Positions 52,359 to 60,639 of a stretch of 64,000 bases of DNA are shown piece after piece. Below the pieces are notes generated by a model. It searched no databases and was not told where the DNA came from. It was given only the letters and a program-made list of their open reading frames with translations. Positions within the stretch are counted from its first letter, which is position 1; each line of letters opens with the position of its first letter. The stretch spans positions 2,604,001 through 2,668,000 of the forward strand of contig NZ_CP154625.1 of NCBI RefSeq assembly GCF_051148895.1. The letters run 5' to 3'. Origin of the DNA: Terrisporobacter vanillatitrophus. GTDB lineage: Bacteria > Bacillota > Clostridia > Peptostreptococcales > Peptostreptococcaceae. Position numbers and translations under genes: made by a program.

Positions 52359-52522
52359 TAATCTACCTCCCATTTTAAAAATGAAGTATTATATTAAAAT
52401 CATACTATCTTTCTATATATTTTCATAATTACTTTGCAAAAATTTTTCCATTTCCATATTGTTATTTATTAATATTTATTTTAATTAATTTAAATAATAT
52501 ACCTCTATTTTTCCATTAAAAA

Positions 52523-52542
52523 AAGATCCCCGCAGGGATCTT
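52523..52542 (-). terminator. terminator of first cspA
   Basis: AAGATCCC-CGCA-GGGATCTT; TTTTTTT follows on the minus strand. Confidence 0.9.
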
Positions 52543-52563
52543 AAAAGCATTCTGACAAATATA

Positions 52564-52764
52564 TTATAATATAGTTATGTTAGCTGCTTGAAGACCTTTA
52601 GCACCTTCAACTATATCAAAGCTTACTTTTTGACCTTCTTCTAATGATTTGAATCCATCACCTTGTATAGCTGTGAAATGAGCGAATACATCATCTCCAC
52701 CTTCTACAGATATAAATCCGAATCCTTTTTCGTTGTTAAACCATTTTACTGTTCCGTTATTCAT
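52564..52764 (-). CDS. cold-shock protein (Csp), paralogue 1
   Basis: 66 residues, single cold-shock domain. RNP1-like GTVKWFNNEKGFGFISVEG and RNP2-like DDVFAHFTAI bind single-stranded nucleic acid. Acts as RNA chaperone or transcription antiterminator. About 79% identical to the paralogue at 62775. The start follows AGGAG. Monocistronic, with a strong terminator. Confidence 0.96.
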   Translation of the reverse strand: MNNGTVKWFNNEKGFGFISVEGGDDVFAHFTAIQGDGFKSLEEGQKVSFDIVEGAKGLQAANITIL

Positions 52765-52907
52765 TTTGGAATCTCCTATAAACCTACATCAAGCTTTTCT
52801 TGACTTACTGTGTATTTCTACAATATTTATTATAACATTATATTTTCAAAATAGCTACCTTTTTATTTTTGTAATTTTGATTTTTCGTATCTAATTTATA
52901 TAACAAT

Positions 52908-53165
52908 TTATAGTATTTTCATTATATTGTATATCATTATTATATTAGATATTAGCAATAATGGAACACCATATACAAATTTATTGTGTTTAGTCTTGTG
53001 ATGAAACTTGTACATTCCTATTAGCAGCCCTAGACTTCCTCCTATAATGCATATAAAAAACAAGTTCTTTTCTGGTATTCTGTAAGCATTATTTATAGCT
53101 TTTTTCTTGTCTATATTCATTATAAAAAATCCAATTAAATTTATTATTATTAAGTAATATATCAA
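52908..53165 (-). CDS. DUF1294 membrane protein
   Basis: About 85 residues with three or four hydrophobic segments. The signature NIDKKKAINNAYRIPEKNLF followed by GGSLGLLIGMYKFHHKTKH is diagnostic of DUF1294, function unknown. TTG at 53165 is preferred: it follows TTAGGAG at 7 nt and leaves 10 bp after the upstream lipoprotein stop. Third gene of a methyltransferase-lipoprotein-DUF1294 operon. Confidence 0.82.
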   Translation of the reverse strand: MIYYLIIINLIGFFIMNIDKKKAINNAYRIPEKNLFFICIIGGSLGLLIGMYKFHHKTKHNKFVYGVPLLLISNIIMIYNIMKIL

Positions 53166-53175
53166 TTTACTTCTC

Positions 53176-53715
53176 CTAACTAACTTCCTCAATTTTTATA
53201 CTTTTTACTATGCTATCTATTATACTGGCGTTGTTATTATAATTCCCTATATTTGTTTCTAAATGTAGGAGAAAATCCCATTGTTCTGTGGAAATTAATA
53301 TATCTTCATTGAAAACTTCTTTGCCATCTATTTTAGTCTTATATGTGGCTTTAAGAGCTGGATAAGATAAATTCATACTCATTTCATCATTTATACTTTT
53401 ATTATTATGTTTCAAGTCAAATATATCCTTATTCTCTATGTATACTGGGAAATCTGAATATTCTTTATGCTTCATTCTTTCTAAAGTAAATTTAATATCT
53501 TCATATTTGTAACTTTGTTTGTAATATCCATCATCTTTATTTTTTTCATCTATAAATTCACTTTCTGTAAAGTACTTACTATCACTTATAATTATTAAAT
53601 TTACAGATGGCGTACTTTTACCTTCTTCAACCACTTCTTCCTTACTTTCTTTGTTATTACATCCTACACTAAATAATAAACATAGTGATATAATTAAAAT
53701 ACTTAATCTTTTCAA
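53176..53715 (-). CDS. hypothetical lipoprotein
   Basis: About 179 residues. Signal LSILIISLCLLFSVGC with lipobox, anchoring Cys near residue 19, then a Lys/Glu-rich linker. The remainder is a mixed alpha/beta domain of unknown family containing FTESEFIDEKNKDDGYYKQS and a hydroxy-rich ILISTEQWDFLLHLET. TTG 53715 follows GAAGGAGG and overlaps the end of the methyltransferase gene, indicating translational coupling. Extracytoplasmic; function unknown. Confidence 0.75.
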   Translation of the reverse strand: MKRLSILIISLCLLFSVGCNNKESKEEVVEEGKSTPSVNLIIISDSKYFTESEFIDEKNKDDGYYKQSYKYEDIKFTLERMKHKEYSDFPVYIENKDIFDLKHNNKSINDEMSMNLSYPALKATYKTKIDGKEVFNEDILISTEQWDFLLHLETNIGNYNNNASIIDSIVKSIKIEEVS

Positions 53716-53729
53716 TTTAATTCCTCCTT

Positions 53730-54539
53730 CTACTCTACACTCCATATAAGAGTAGCTATAGTAGAATTTATCTCTTCTTCTATATACCCATTATGGCTTA
53801 TATCATTTAAAAATTGTTTTATTTTATTTTCCTCATCCTCATTAATTTTTTTAATAGTCTTTATTTTTTTTATATAGGTACTAAAGGCTTTTTGTAAAGG
53901 TTCCTTATAAAACCAAGTTTTTTCTTCATAATTAATTTTGGGCATATAACCTTGTAAAAATAACATATTTAGAGCATATAAAAAATTTAAATTTTTTTCA
54001 TCTCCTCCAATATCAAAAATTTCGCCTAGTTTATCATAAACAGAGTCTTTTCTTTTTATATTACTCCTTAGTATACAGTACTTTTTACTAGCTTCATTCA
54101 TTTTTTCAAGGGTAGATGCACTCTGTATAGCAGGTGTCATAGATGCAAAAACTAAATCAAATTTTTTATATAAATTTGATTCTTTCATATTAAGTTCATG
54201 CCAATCATCACAAATAAAAGAAGCATTATTAATATTAAGCTTTCTTTTATTCTCATTAGAATAATCTATCATTTTTGGTGATAAATCCATTCCATATATA
54301 TGGTTGCATTCTTTAGATAACGCAAGAGTATATTTTCCTCCTCCACAGCCTACATCTAGTACTTTAAAATCATCTTTTATTAAATTTTCATCTTTTAAAA
54401 GTTTTATAAATTTATCATTTTTCATAGTTGGAATTATATAATTTCCAAAATGATCTGCCTTTTCATCCCATAAGTTTATGTTAGCTTCTTTATCCTGATA
54501 TTTTAATCTCCACTTCAATTTTATTTCATTTATATCCAT
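53730..54539 (-). CDS. class I SAM-dependent methyltransferase
   Basis: 269 residues. Motif I VLDVGCGGGKYTLALSKECN near 62 binds SAM, the acidic post-I residue is in IYGMDLSPKMIDYS, and FDLVFASMTPAIQS near 135 is motif IV. The substrate is not evident; proximity to a lipoprotein and a small membrane protein gives no clear hint. The start follows GGAGGG. First gene of its operon. Confidence 0.87.
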   Translation of the reverse strand: MDINEIKLKWRLKYQDKEANINLWDEKADHFGNYIIPTMKNDKFIKLLKDENLIKDDFKVLDVGCGGGKYTLALSKECNHIYGMDLSPKMIDYSNENKRKLNINNASFICDDWHELNMKESNLYKKFDLVFASMTPAIQSASTLEKMNEASKKYCILRSNIKRKDSVYDKLGEIFDIGGDEKNLNFLYALNMLFLQGYMPKINYEEKTWFYKEPLQKAFSTYIKKIKTIKKINEDEENKIKQFLNDISHNGYIEEEINSTIATLIWSVE

Positions 54540-54638
54540 TTATTGCCCTCCCTAATATTTTACCTATTTATATTGTAACAATTTATTTTCAAAAATCATA
54601 AAATACTTTATATAATTTTAAGTATAAGGGGGTTAAAT

Positions 54639-55157
54639 ATGGAGTTTCCAATAATAAATAATGAGATGACTAAAGTTTTTTCATCTTATCGACCTAACTA
54701 CCCTACGGCTTTAGCAAAAATTCAAGGTAATGAAAATAATCCATCCTTAAGAGGGGAAGTGCTTTTTTATCAATTAGATAAAGGTGTATATATTAAAGCA
54801 TATATTATAGGAATACCTAATACTAATTCCAAGGGTGAACCTACAAAATTTCACGGTTTCCATATACATGAAGTAGGAGATTGTACTCTTGGAACATCTG
54901 AAAATCCTTTCCCATCTACAGGGGATCATTTTAATCCAGGTAATAATAAGCATCCTTTTCATGCTGGTGATTTGCCACCAATTTTATCTGCTAATGGCGT
55001 TGGTATTTTGTCTGTTTTTACAAATAATTTTCGTGTAATAGACATCTTAGAAGGGTCTATTGTTCTTCATGAAGATCGCGATGATTTTACATCTCAACCA
55101 TCTGGTATATCTGGGAATAAAATTGCTTGCGGTAAAATATTACCTTATCATTATTAA
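54639..55157 (+). CDS. Cu/Zn superoxide dismutase family protein
   Basis: 172 residues. Metal ligands are all present: FHGFHIHEVGDC (two Cu His), STGDHFNPGNNKHPFHAGDL (bridging and Zn His/Asp) and SIVLHEDRDDF (last Cu His). The disulfide cysteines fall in GDCTLG and KIACGKIL. The active-site Arg that attracts superoxide is Lys in GNKIACG. No signal peptide, unlike most bacterial SodC. Expected to dismutate superoxide, here possibly in the cytosol of an anaerobe. The start follows AAGGGGG. Confidence 0.88.
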   Translation: MEFPIINNEMTKVFSSYRPNYPTALAKIQGNENNPSLRGEVLFYQLDKGVYIKAYIIGIPNTNSKGEPTKFHGFHIHEVGDCTLGTSENPFPSTGDHFNPGNNKHPFHAGDLPPILSANGVGILSVFTNNFRVIDILEGSIVLHEDRDDFTSQPSGISGNKIACGKILPYHY

Positions 55158-55166
55158 ATAATTTTT

Positions 55167-55197
55167 AGAGTATTATTAAATAGTTTTAATGATACTC
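55167..55197 (+). terminator. terminator of Cu/Zn SOD gene
   Basis: AGAGTATTATTAAA / TTTAATGATACTCT, one wobble, then TTTTATTTTT. Confidence 0.82.
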
Positions 55198-55300
55198 TTT
55201 TATTTTTATAAACTTGACAATAATAAGTAATCTAACTATTATTTACTTAGTAGATTTTATTATTTATCTAATTTTTTTAAGTAATACATAAGGAGGACTT

Positions 55301-55942
55301 ATGATTGAAAAGTATGATTTTAAAAAAGAGTATAAAAACTTGTATTCATCAAGACAAAAACCAATATTAATAAATGTTCCACCTTTAAATTATATTATGA
55401 TAGATGGTAGAGGAAAACCAACAGGAGAAAACTACCAAAATGCTATGCAAATTTTATACTCTATTACTTATACTATTAAAATGAGTAAAAAAGGAGGTAA
55501 GCATATTAATGGCTATTATGAGTATGTAATTCCTCCTTTAGAAGGTTTGTGGTATTTAGAGAATGATAAGCTTGACTTTAATGTAAGCAAAGACAAATGG
55601 CTATGGACTTCTATGATTGCCCAACCCAACTTTGTAAATGAGGATATTTTTAATTGGGCTTTAGATGAGTGTAGAAATAAAAAACCTAATTTAGATTTTT
55701 CAAAAGCTAGATTTGAAATTTTTAATGAAGGACTTTGTGTGCAGTCTATGCATATTGGCTCTTATGATGAGGAACTAAGAACTATTACCAAAATCGAGAA
55801 ATACATGGAAGAAAACAATTTAGTAAATGTTACAAGTAATATTAGAAAACATCACGAAATTTATTTATCAGATCCTCGAAGAACTTCATCTGAAAAATTA
55901 AGAACCATTCTTAGATTTCCTGTAGAAAAAACTTCATTTTAA
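55301..55942 (+). CDS. GyrI-like small-molecule-binding domain protein
   Basis: 213 residues. The N-terminal INVPPLNYIMIDGRGKPTGE and later CVQSMHIGSYDEELRTITKI are the two conserved strand motifs of the GyrI/SOUL-like effector-binding superfamily, in the stand-alone YdhR/TIPAS-like form common in Firmicutes. It ends SDPRRTSSEKLRTILRFPVE, the usual C-terminal closure. Probably binds a hydrophobic compound; ligand unknown. The start follows AAGGAGG. Confidence 0.82.
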   Translation: MIEKYDFKKEYKNLYSSRQKPILINVPPLNYIMIDGRGKPTGENYQNAMQILYSITYTIKMSKKGGKHINGYYEYVIPPLEGLWYLENDKLDFNVSKDKWLWTSMIAQPNFVNEDIFNWALDECRNKKPNLDFSKARFEIFNEGLCVQSMHIGSYDEELRTITKIEKYMEENNLVNVTSNIRKHHEIYLSDPRRTSSEKLRTILRFPVEKTSF

Positions 55943-55943
55943 A

Positions 55944-55993
55944 AAAAGGGCTGTGTTATAACAATATTTAATTGTTTATTACACAACCCTTTT
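55944..55993. terminator. shared bidirectional terminator
   Basis: AAAAGGG.TGTGT...ACACA.CCCTTTT with an inner TAACAAT / ATTGTTTA extension. Confidence 0.78.
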
Positions 55994-56002
55994 AATTATT
56001 TA

Positions 56003-56869
56003 TTATTTACCTATAAACATTTGTGTCCAATATAAAGTCCCATTTGAACTTTTGGCTACTCCCACACCTATGTCTGTAAAGTTTGAATTTAATATATTTT
56101 CTCTATGTCCTTGAGAATTCATCCAAGCATTTACAACTTCAGCTGGAGTTTTTTGCCCCATAGCTATATTTTCTCCTGCTGTTCTATAGCTTATATTAAA
56201 TTGCTTCATCATATCAAATGGTGAACCATAAGTTGGTGAAGTATGGCTAAAGTAATTTTTATTTATCATATCTTGTGATTTTAATGTTGCCACATTAGAT
56301 AATTGAGTATTGAAAGATAATTCACTTAAACCTCTTTTACTTCTTTCCACGTTTACAAGTCTAGTTACTTCTTTTTGGAAACTTGAGAAAGATTCTGTTG
56401 TACTTTGATTATTGTTCGATGTACTATTGTCAGTACTTGGCTTTTCAGCTACATTATCCTTTGTGTTATTATTGTTTCCTGTATTAGTGTTGTTATTACT
56501 TTGATTATTATTGTTTTCTGTATTAGTATTGTTTTTACTTTGATTATTATTATTTTCTGTATTAGTATTAGTATTGTTATTACTTTGACTATTATTGTTT
56601 CCTGTATTAGTGTTGTTATTACTTTGACTATTATTGTTTCCTGTATTAGCATTGTTTTTTTCTGTTGAAGAATCTTTTTCTTGTGATGGTTTATTATTTA
56701 GTCCTAAAGGTATCTTATAATTTTTGCCATTTATATTAAGGTATATTGCTCCTTTTGTTTTATAATCATCAATTGCTTTTTTACATAGAGCACTTGATGA
56801 TACTATACTAGACCCTGCCATTACAGTAATTAATCCAGCTGTCAATAATGTTTTAAATTTTTTATTCAT
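56003..56869 (-). CDS. secreted CAP-domain (SCP-like) protein with Asn-rich repeat linker
   Basis: 288 residues. Signal peptide FKTLLTAGLITVMAGSSIVS near the start. Residues about 70-150 are a low-complexity Asn/Thr/Gln linker made of 13-residue units such as NNNTNTGNNNSQS. The C-terminal 125 residues are a CAP domain: VNVERSKRGLSELSFN, ATLKSQDMINKNYFSHTSP, RTAGENIAMG and NAWMNSQGHRENILN, with the family's His and Glu residues. Close to the YkwD group of Firmicutes. Its function outside the cell is unknown. ATG 56869 is chosen over a GTG three codons upstream. Confidence 0.9.
   Translation of the reverse strand: MNKKFKTLLTAGLITVMAGSSIVSSSALCKKAIDDYKTKGAIYLNINGKNYKIPLGLNNKPSQEKDSSTEKNNANTGNNNSQSNNNTNTGNNNSQSNNNTNTNTENNNNQSKNNTNTENNNNQSNNNTNTGNNNNTKDNVAEKPSTDNSTSNNNQSTTESFSSFQKEVTRLVNVERSKRGLSELSFNTQLSNVATLKSQDMINKNYFSHTSPTYGSPFDMMKQFNISYRTAGENIAMGQKTPAEVVNAWMNSQGHRENILNSNFTDIGVGVAKSSNGTLYWTQMFIGK
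56455..56660. repeat. 39-bp tandem repeat inside CAP-protein gene
   Basis: About five imperfect copies of a 39-bp unit encoding NNNTNTGNNNSQS and variants; one copy carries two extra codons (NT duplicated). The copies with Gly and with Glu in the middle alternate in blocks, implying past unequal exchange or slippage. Confidence 0.88.
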
Positions 56870-56908
56870 ACTAGCCACCGTCCTATTTTCTAATTTTGTA
56901 ACTTTTTT

Positions 56909-56937
56909 GTAACCTTATGTGTACAGGTTACCCCTGT
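56909..56937 (-). promoter_or_regulatory. overlapping alternative hairpins in CAP-gene leader
   Basis: Minus strand: ACAGG-GGTAA-CCTGT (56937-56923) and GTAACCT-N9-AGGTTAC (56931-56909) share bases and cannot form together. They lie about 40 nt before the start codon. No known riboswitch class is recognised with confidence. Confidence 0.4.
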
Positions 56938-57044
56938 GATTAGTATTCTAACATCTTTTCATTAGATTTTTAACTGTTATTTAATGTAAATTTATTATTT
57001 TTCCCTTAAAATCGTTGAAATATGCATACTTATTAATAAAAAAA

Positions 57045-57070
57045 TACAACATAATTTTCATTATGTTGTA
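57045..57070. terminator. terminator of 57101-57358 gene
   Basis: TACAACATAAT-TTTC-ATTATGTTGTA, then T-rich on the minus strand. Confidence 0.82.
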
Positions 57071-57100
57071 ACTTTTCAAATTTATTTTGTAACATTTTTG

Positions 57101-57358
57101 TTAATTATCAAAATCTATGTGATATGTTTGTCCATTTGCTTTTATATCTAAATAAGATAAATTAAATTGTTCTTCCATTACATCTATTTTGTACTCATAT
57201 ATTACATCATCTTCTTTTTTACTCATAAATATGTAACTGCCTTCTTCTTTATCTTCTATTTCATCACATATTTCATCATAAATTGCCTCTCCACTTATTT
57301 GCCCTTTATATCCTGATGCATATATTTTATCTTCTATCATTTTATATAACTCTTCCAT
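57101..57358 (-). CDS. hypothetical acidic protein
   Basis: 85 residues, strongly acidic. N-terminal helix MEELYKMIEDKIYASGYKG and a beta-rich C-terminus ending LDIKANGQTYHIDFDN. No signal, no membrane segment, no family recognised. The start follows AAGGAG and it has its own terminator, which support a real gene. Confidence 0.75.
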   Translation of the reverse strand: MEELYKMIEDKIYASGYKGQISGEAIYDEICDEIEDKEEGSYIFMSKKEDDVIYEYKIDVMEEQFNLSYLDIKANGQTYHIDFDN

Positions 57359-57507
57359 TTGATGACACTCCTTAATAATAATTTTTTATTATAATTATAT
57401 ATTATACACAAATAGAAAATAATTAAAATATTTTCTTTATTTTCTATTTTATAAATCAATAACCATTATTAAGGCTTTATAAAAAATAACTATAATTCAA
57501 ATTATTA

Positions 57508-57960
57508 TTAATATTCAATTTTTAATTCATCTGCTATTATTTTTGCGGTGTCCTTAGCAACTTCACCAATAATATTACAGCATTTATTCAATTTTTCTTC
57601 ACTTTCTGGTTCTAACCCCTTAGTAATTTCCTTACAACATGTAGAATTATTTTTTTCTATAAATACGTCGTAAATATTTTTACTTAGTTCTTTTGCTTTT
57701 TTTATCCTTGGGTCATTTCCTTCACTTCTTCCAAATAATAAACCTATTGATATATTGGCTGCTGATAATGTACCACAAATGCATCCACATCCTCCTATGC
57801 CTCCAGAAAACCCCGAAGCAACTCTAACTATACTATCATCTACGTTCATATCAAAATTACTCACTATTGCTTTTAATACTGATTCTGAACATGATAAATT
57901 TTCATTTTTAAAGTAGTTTTGCGCCTCTTCTCCAATTAGATTTAAATCAAATTTTTTCAT
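57508..57960 (-). CDS. C_GCAxxG_C_C family protein
   Basis: 150 residues. Cysteines follow the family pattern: LSCSESVLKAI near 27, then GIGGCGCICGTLSAANI near 70 (the GCAxxG block, here GCICGT), CCKEITKG near 110 and LNKCCNIIGE near 128. Regarded as a putative redox protein; often near oxidoreductases, but here alone. The start follows AAGGGGG. Confidence 0.88.
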   Translation of the reverse strand: MKKFDLNLIGEEAQNYFKNENLSCSESVLKAIVSNFDMNVDDSIVRVASGFSGGIGGCGCICGTLSAANISIGLLFGRSEGNDPRIKKAKELSKNIYDVFIEKNNSTCCKEITKGLEPESEEKLNKCCNIIGEVAKDTAKIIADELKIEY

Positions 57961-58385
57961 AACAAATCCCCCTTATTTTTTCATAATAAATTTACATTAA
58001 ATTCGAATTGCTTATTTATAATTAATGTAAAGATAATCTTAGTGATATGGATTTTAATATCCTTGATGATGATGAAAAATTTTTCACCATCATCTCCCCT
58101 TATTTTCTACATCCATAAAATATCTATATATAGTTAATATTATCATAGTTATATTAATTAGATTTCAAATTTTTTTCCATTCAATAAAATTATTATTATT
58201 TTAAAAAATCTTTTCCTATCTCATTTATTTTCTTTTTATACTTTTTATGTTAAAATAGTTATTATATTTTGATAACCTTGAATATAAATTTTAATAGATA
58301 TTTTGTTAATAATATAAATATAATATTTGTTTCAAGTATCAAAGATAAATAGATTAAATTCTATTAAGGAAACAGGAGGATTGAA
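57961..58385. other. 425-bp gene-free region with a long palindrome
   Basis: No open frame with a ribosome binding site. At 58065-58094 a near-perfect 30-bp palindrome (GATGATGATGAAAAA / TTTTTCACCATCATC, one mismatch) has essentially no loop and ends CTCCCC rather than a U-tract. The downstream part carries the promoter of the next gene, not clearly identified. Confidence 0.5.
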
Positions 58386-58841
58386 ATGAGCATAAGACAA
58401 AAATTTGCCGAATCATTTGCAAGATCTAAAACAATGAGCGGCCCAGAAAAAAGAGCCAACGAAATAATGGGGAAAATCCTTTTAAAAAAAGCTATACTTC
58501 CAATAGTTGCTATGGTTGTAGTTATTATAGCCTTTGCTGCACTAAGAATTAATGGTTGGTATGCTTTTGCAATAAACATAGCAATAGCAATTGGTACTTT
58601 CTTCTACATGAGAAATGCAAGTAAAAAGTATCAAGCTTTTAAACCTTATGTTGGTAACTTAATAAAAGTTGAGAAAAAAGGTAAAAAGGAATATGTTGCA
58701 ATTATAAAACAAGGTAAAATGCCTGTTAAATTACAAATCGCCTATGGTGGAGAAGATTTAGAAAATATTAAGAAAAATCAACTTGTACAAATAAGCTACA
58801 ATCCAGATTACAAAATAGCTATACTAGTTACAAAGCAATAA
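58386..58841 (+). CDS. hypothetical membrane protein
   Basis: 151 residues. A basic N-terminus (SIRQKFAESFARSKTMSGPE), two hydrophobic segments (AILPIVAMVVVIIAFAAL and WYAFAINIAIAIGTFFYM), and a C-terminal soluble domain rich in Lys (KVEKKGKKEYVAIIKQGKMP) ending in beta-like LVQISYNPDYKIAILVTKQ. Possibly an NfeD- or OB-like domain, but not recognised. Strong start site AACAGGAGG. Confidence 0.75.
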   Translation: MSIRQKFAESFARSKTMSGPEKRANEIMGKILLKKAILPIVAMVVVIIAFAALRINGWYAFAINIAIAIGTFFYMRNASKKYQAFKPYVGNLIKVEKKGKKEYVAIIKQGKMPVKLQIAYGGEDLENIKKNQLVQISYNPDYKIAILVTKQ

Positions 58842-58865
58842 TATTAATTAATAATTAATACATAT

Positions 58866-58899
58866 AAAAAACTTCTACTAAAAATAGTAGAAGTTTTTT
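58866..58899. terminator. shared bidirectional terminator
   Basis: AAAAAACTTCTACTA-AAAA-TAGTAGAAGTTTTTT, perfect 15-bp stem. Confidence 0.9.
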
Positions 58900-58907
58900 A
58901 TTATTGT

Positions 58908-59168
58908 CTAATCTTTATTAAGCACATAGTCTCTATAAATCTTCAGTGCCTTTGCAAGTTGATCTGGACAAGACGTATTCTTATTTCTACATGGTATATA
59001 TTCAAGTTGGTCAATTATTTCATCAATATGTCTTCCTTCAACAAAATGTTTTAAAGCTATTAATGATCCATCACATCCTCCATCAAATACAACATCTAAT
59101 AAAATATCCTCTTCTATATTTAATAAAATAGATTTTGCACAGACACCATGAGTATAATATCTATACAT
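58908..59168 (-). CDS. TSCPD-domain protein (TIGR03905 type)
   Basis: 86 residues. Cysteines in YTHGVCAKSILLN, FDGGCDGSLIAL, YIPCRNKNTSCPDQLAKAL give the four-cysteine pattern of the stand-alone TSCPD family related to the zinc-binding C-terminus of vitamin B12-dependent ribonucleotide reductase. Likely zinc-binding; role unknown. ATG 59168 follows GTGAGGA; the GTG upstream overlaps that site. Confidence 0.87.
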   Translation of the reverse strand: MYRYYTHGVCAKSILLNIEEDILLDVVFDGGCDGSLIALKHFVEGRHIDEIIDQLEYIPCRNKNTSCPDQLAKALKIYRDYVLNKD

Positions 59169-59313
59169 TTTCCTCACCCCCATAATAATTTATGATAAAA
59201 AAAATGCTATAATGATATTGTAATTATTTATCTTTATATAATTTAATGTTTAGGAAGTAAAATTGAGGTAAATAGTAATAGTAAAATACTACTCATATGA
59301 AAGGAGTATAACT

Positions 59314-59730
59314 TTGAAAAGAGAATATTATTTAGAGATTTATTTTAGAGGCCTAACTCTTATTTTTTGGCCCATAATAATATATAAATGGATTTTCATT
59401 CCAAATATTTACATCGAAAGAAATTCTTTTTTAATCTTTACAGTTCTGGCAATAATATACATAATAAATATTGGAATTTTGCAAATAAAATATAAATTTT
59501 TAGATAATATAGTAATATACTATAGAATTTCCACATTAATCTCTTTTATATTAACATTAGCTTCTTTTCTGCTATATCCTACTAATATAACATTAATGTG
59601 GTTAAAGTTATTATCTATTTTTATCTACTTCTACATTTCTTTTAAAAATGTTTATAATCACAAAATAGAAGAATGTGTAGTAGGTATGATTAGTGCAGTA
59701 TTATTATTAGTCATAAGTATATGCTATTAA
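59314..59730 (+). CDS. hypothetical membrane protein
   Basis: 138 residues, four membrane segments (LTLIFWPIIIYKWIFIP, FLIFTVLAIIYIINIGIL, ISTLISFILTLASFLLY, LLSIFIYFYISF), with a last hydrophobic stretch MISAVLLLVISI. TTG start behind AAAGGAG. No family recognised. It sits 109 bp before the parvulin gene on the same strand. Confidence 0.68.
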   Translation: MKREYYLEIYFRGLTLIFWPIIIYKWIFIPNIYIERNSFLIFTVLAIIYIINIGILQIKYKFLDNIVIYYRISTLISFILTLASFLLYPTNITLMWLKLLSIFIYFYISFKNVYNHKIEECVVGMISAVLLLVISICY

Positions 59731-59839
59731 TTACCATATACTTACATGAGGAAATATTAGACATATTATATATTTTTTGGTATTATTTATACTGAAAGTT
59801 ATTATAAAATTTTAAGGGTACAAAGGAGTAACTAATAAT

Positions 59840-60598
59840 ATGGAAAAGAAAATATTAGCTAAAGTCGGAGAAAAAGAAATATCTAACTTAGACGTTCAAA
59901 GTGCAATCCAAGGACTAGATCCTTTCCAAGCACAACAATTTCAAACTGAAGAAGGTCAAAAATATGTATTAGATGATTTAGTAAATCAAGAATTACTATA
60001 CATGTATGCAAAAGATAATAAAATAGACCAAGATGAAGAATTCAGAAATGAAATGAAAAGAGTAGAAGAAAATGTATTAAAACAATATGTTATAAACAAA
60101 ATATTAACTAGTGTTAAATTAACTGAAGAAGAAAAAATAGCTTTCTTTGAAGCTCAAAAGCAAAGCTTCTCTAAACCAGAAACTGCTTCAGCTAAACATA
60201 TATTAGTTGATACTGAAGAAAAAGCTAATGATATATTAGGTAAAATAAATACTGGTGAAGTATCATTTGAAGATGCAGCTAAAGAACATTCTTCTTGCCC
60301 ATCAAAAGATGCTGGTGGAGACTTAGGATCTTTTGGAAGAGGACAAATGGTTCCAGAATTTGAGGAAGCTGTATTCAATATGAATACAGGTGAGATAAGT
60401 GCACCTGTTAAAACTCAATTCGGATATCACTTAATTAAATTAGAAGACAGAAAAGAAGGTATTCTTCCTGAGTATGATGAAGTTGCTGAAGAAGTAGGAA
60501 AAACTTTATTATACCAAAAACAAGGTGAAGTTTATCAACAAAAATTAAACGAAGTTAAATCTTCATTCCCTAACGCAGTTGAATATATGAATAACTAA
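59840..60598 (+). CDS. parvulin-type peptidyl-prolyl isomerase, cytoplasmic
   Basis: 252 residues. A SurA_N-like helical part (1-110) contains LDVQSAIQGLDPFQAQQFQ; the rotamase domain (about 115-215) has SAKHILVDTEEKANDIL, CPSKDAGGDLGSFGRGQMVP and FGYHLIKLEDR. Catalyses cis-trans proline isomerisation during folding. There is no signal or lipobox, unlike PrsA, so it works in the cytosol. The start follows AAAGGAG. Confidence 0.93.
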   Translation: MEKKILAKVGEKEISNLDVQSAIQGLDPFQAQQFQTEEGQKYVLDDLVNQELLYMYAKDNKIDQDEEFRNEMKRVEENVLKQYVINKILTSVKLTEEEKIAFFEAQKQSFSKPETASAKHILVDTEEKANDILGKINTGEVSFEDAAKEHSSCPSKDAGGDLGSFGRGQMVPEFEEAVFNMNTGEISAPVKTQFGYHLIKLEDRKEGILPEYDEVAEEVGKTLLYQKQGEVYQQKLNEVKSSFPNAVEYMNN

Positions 60599-60603
60599 TT
60601 AAT

Positions 60604-60636
60604 AAAACAGCTCTTAGATAATCTAAGAGCTGTTTT
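60604..60636. terminator. shared bidirectional terminator
   Basis: AAAACAGCTCTTAGAT-A-ATCTAAGAGCTGTTTT, 16-bp arms. Confidence 0.9.
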
Positions 60637-60639
60637 TAA

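Noticed and set aside
56405..56668. CRISPR array at the regular repeats
   Set aside because: The 39-bp units are contiguous, encode an in-frame Asn/Thr-rich linker and have no unique spacers.
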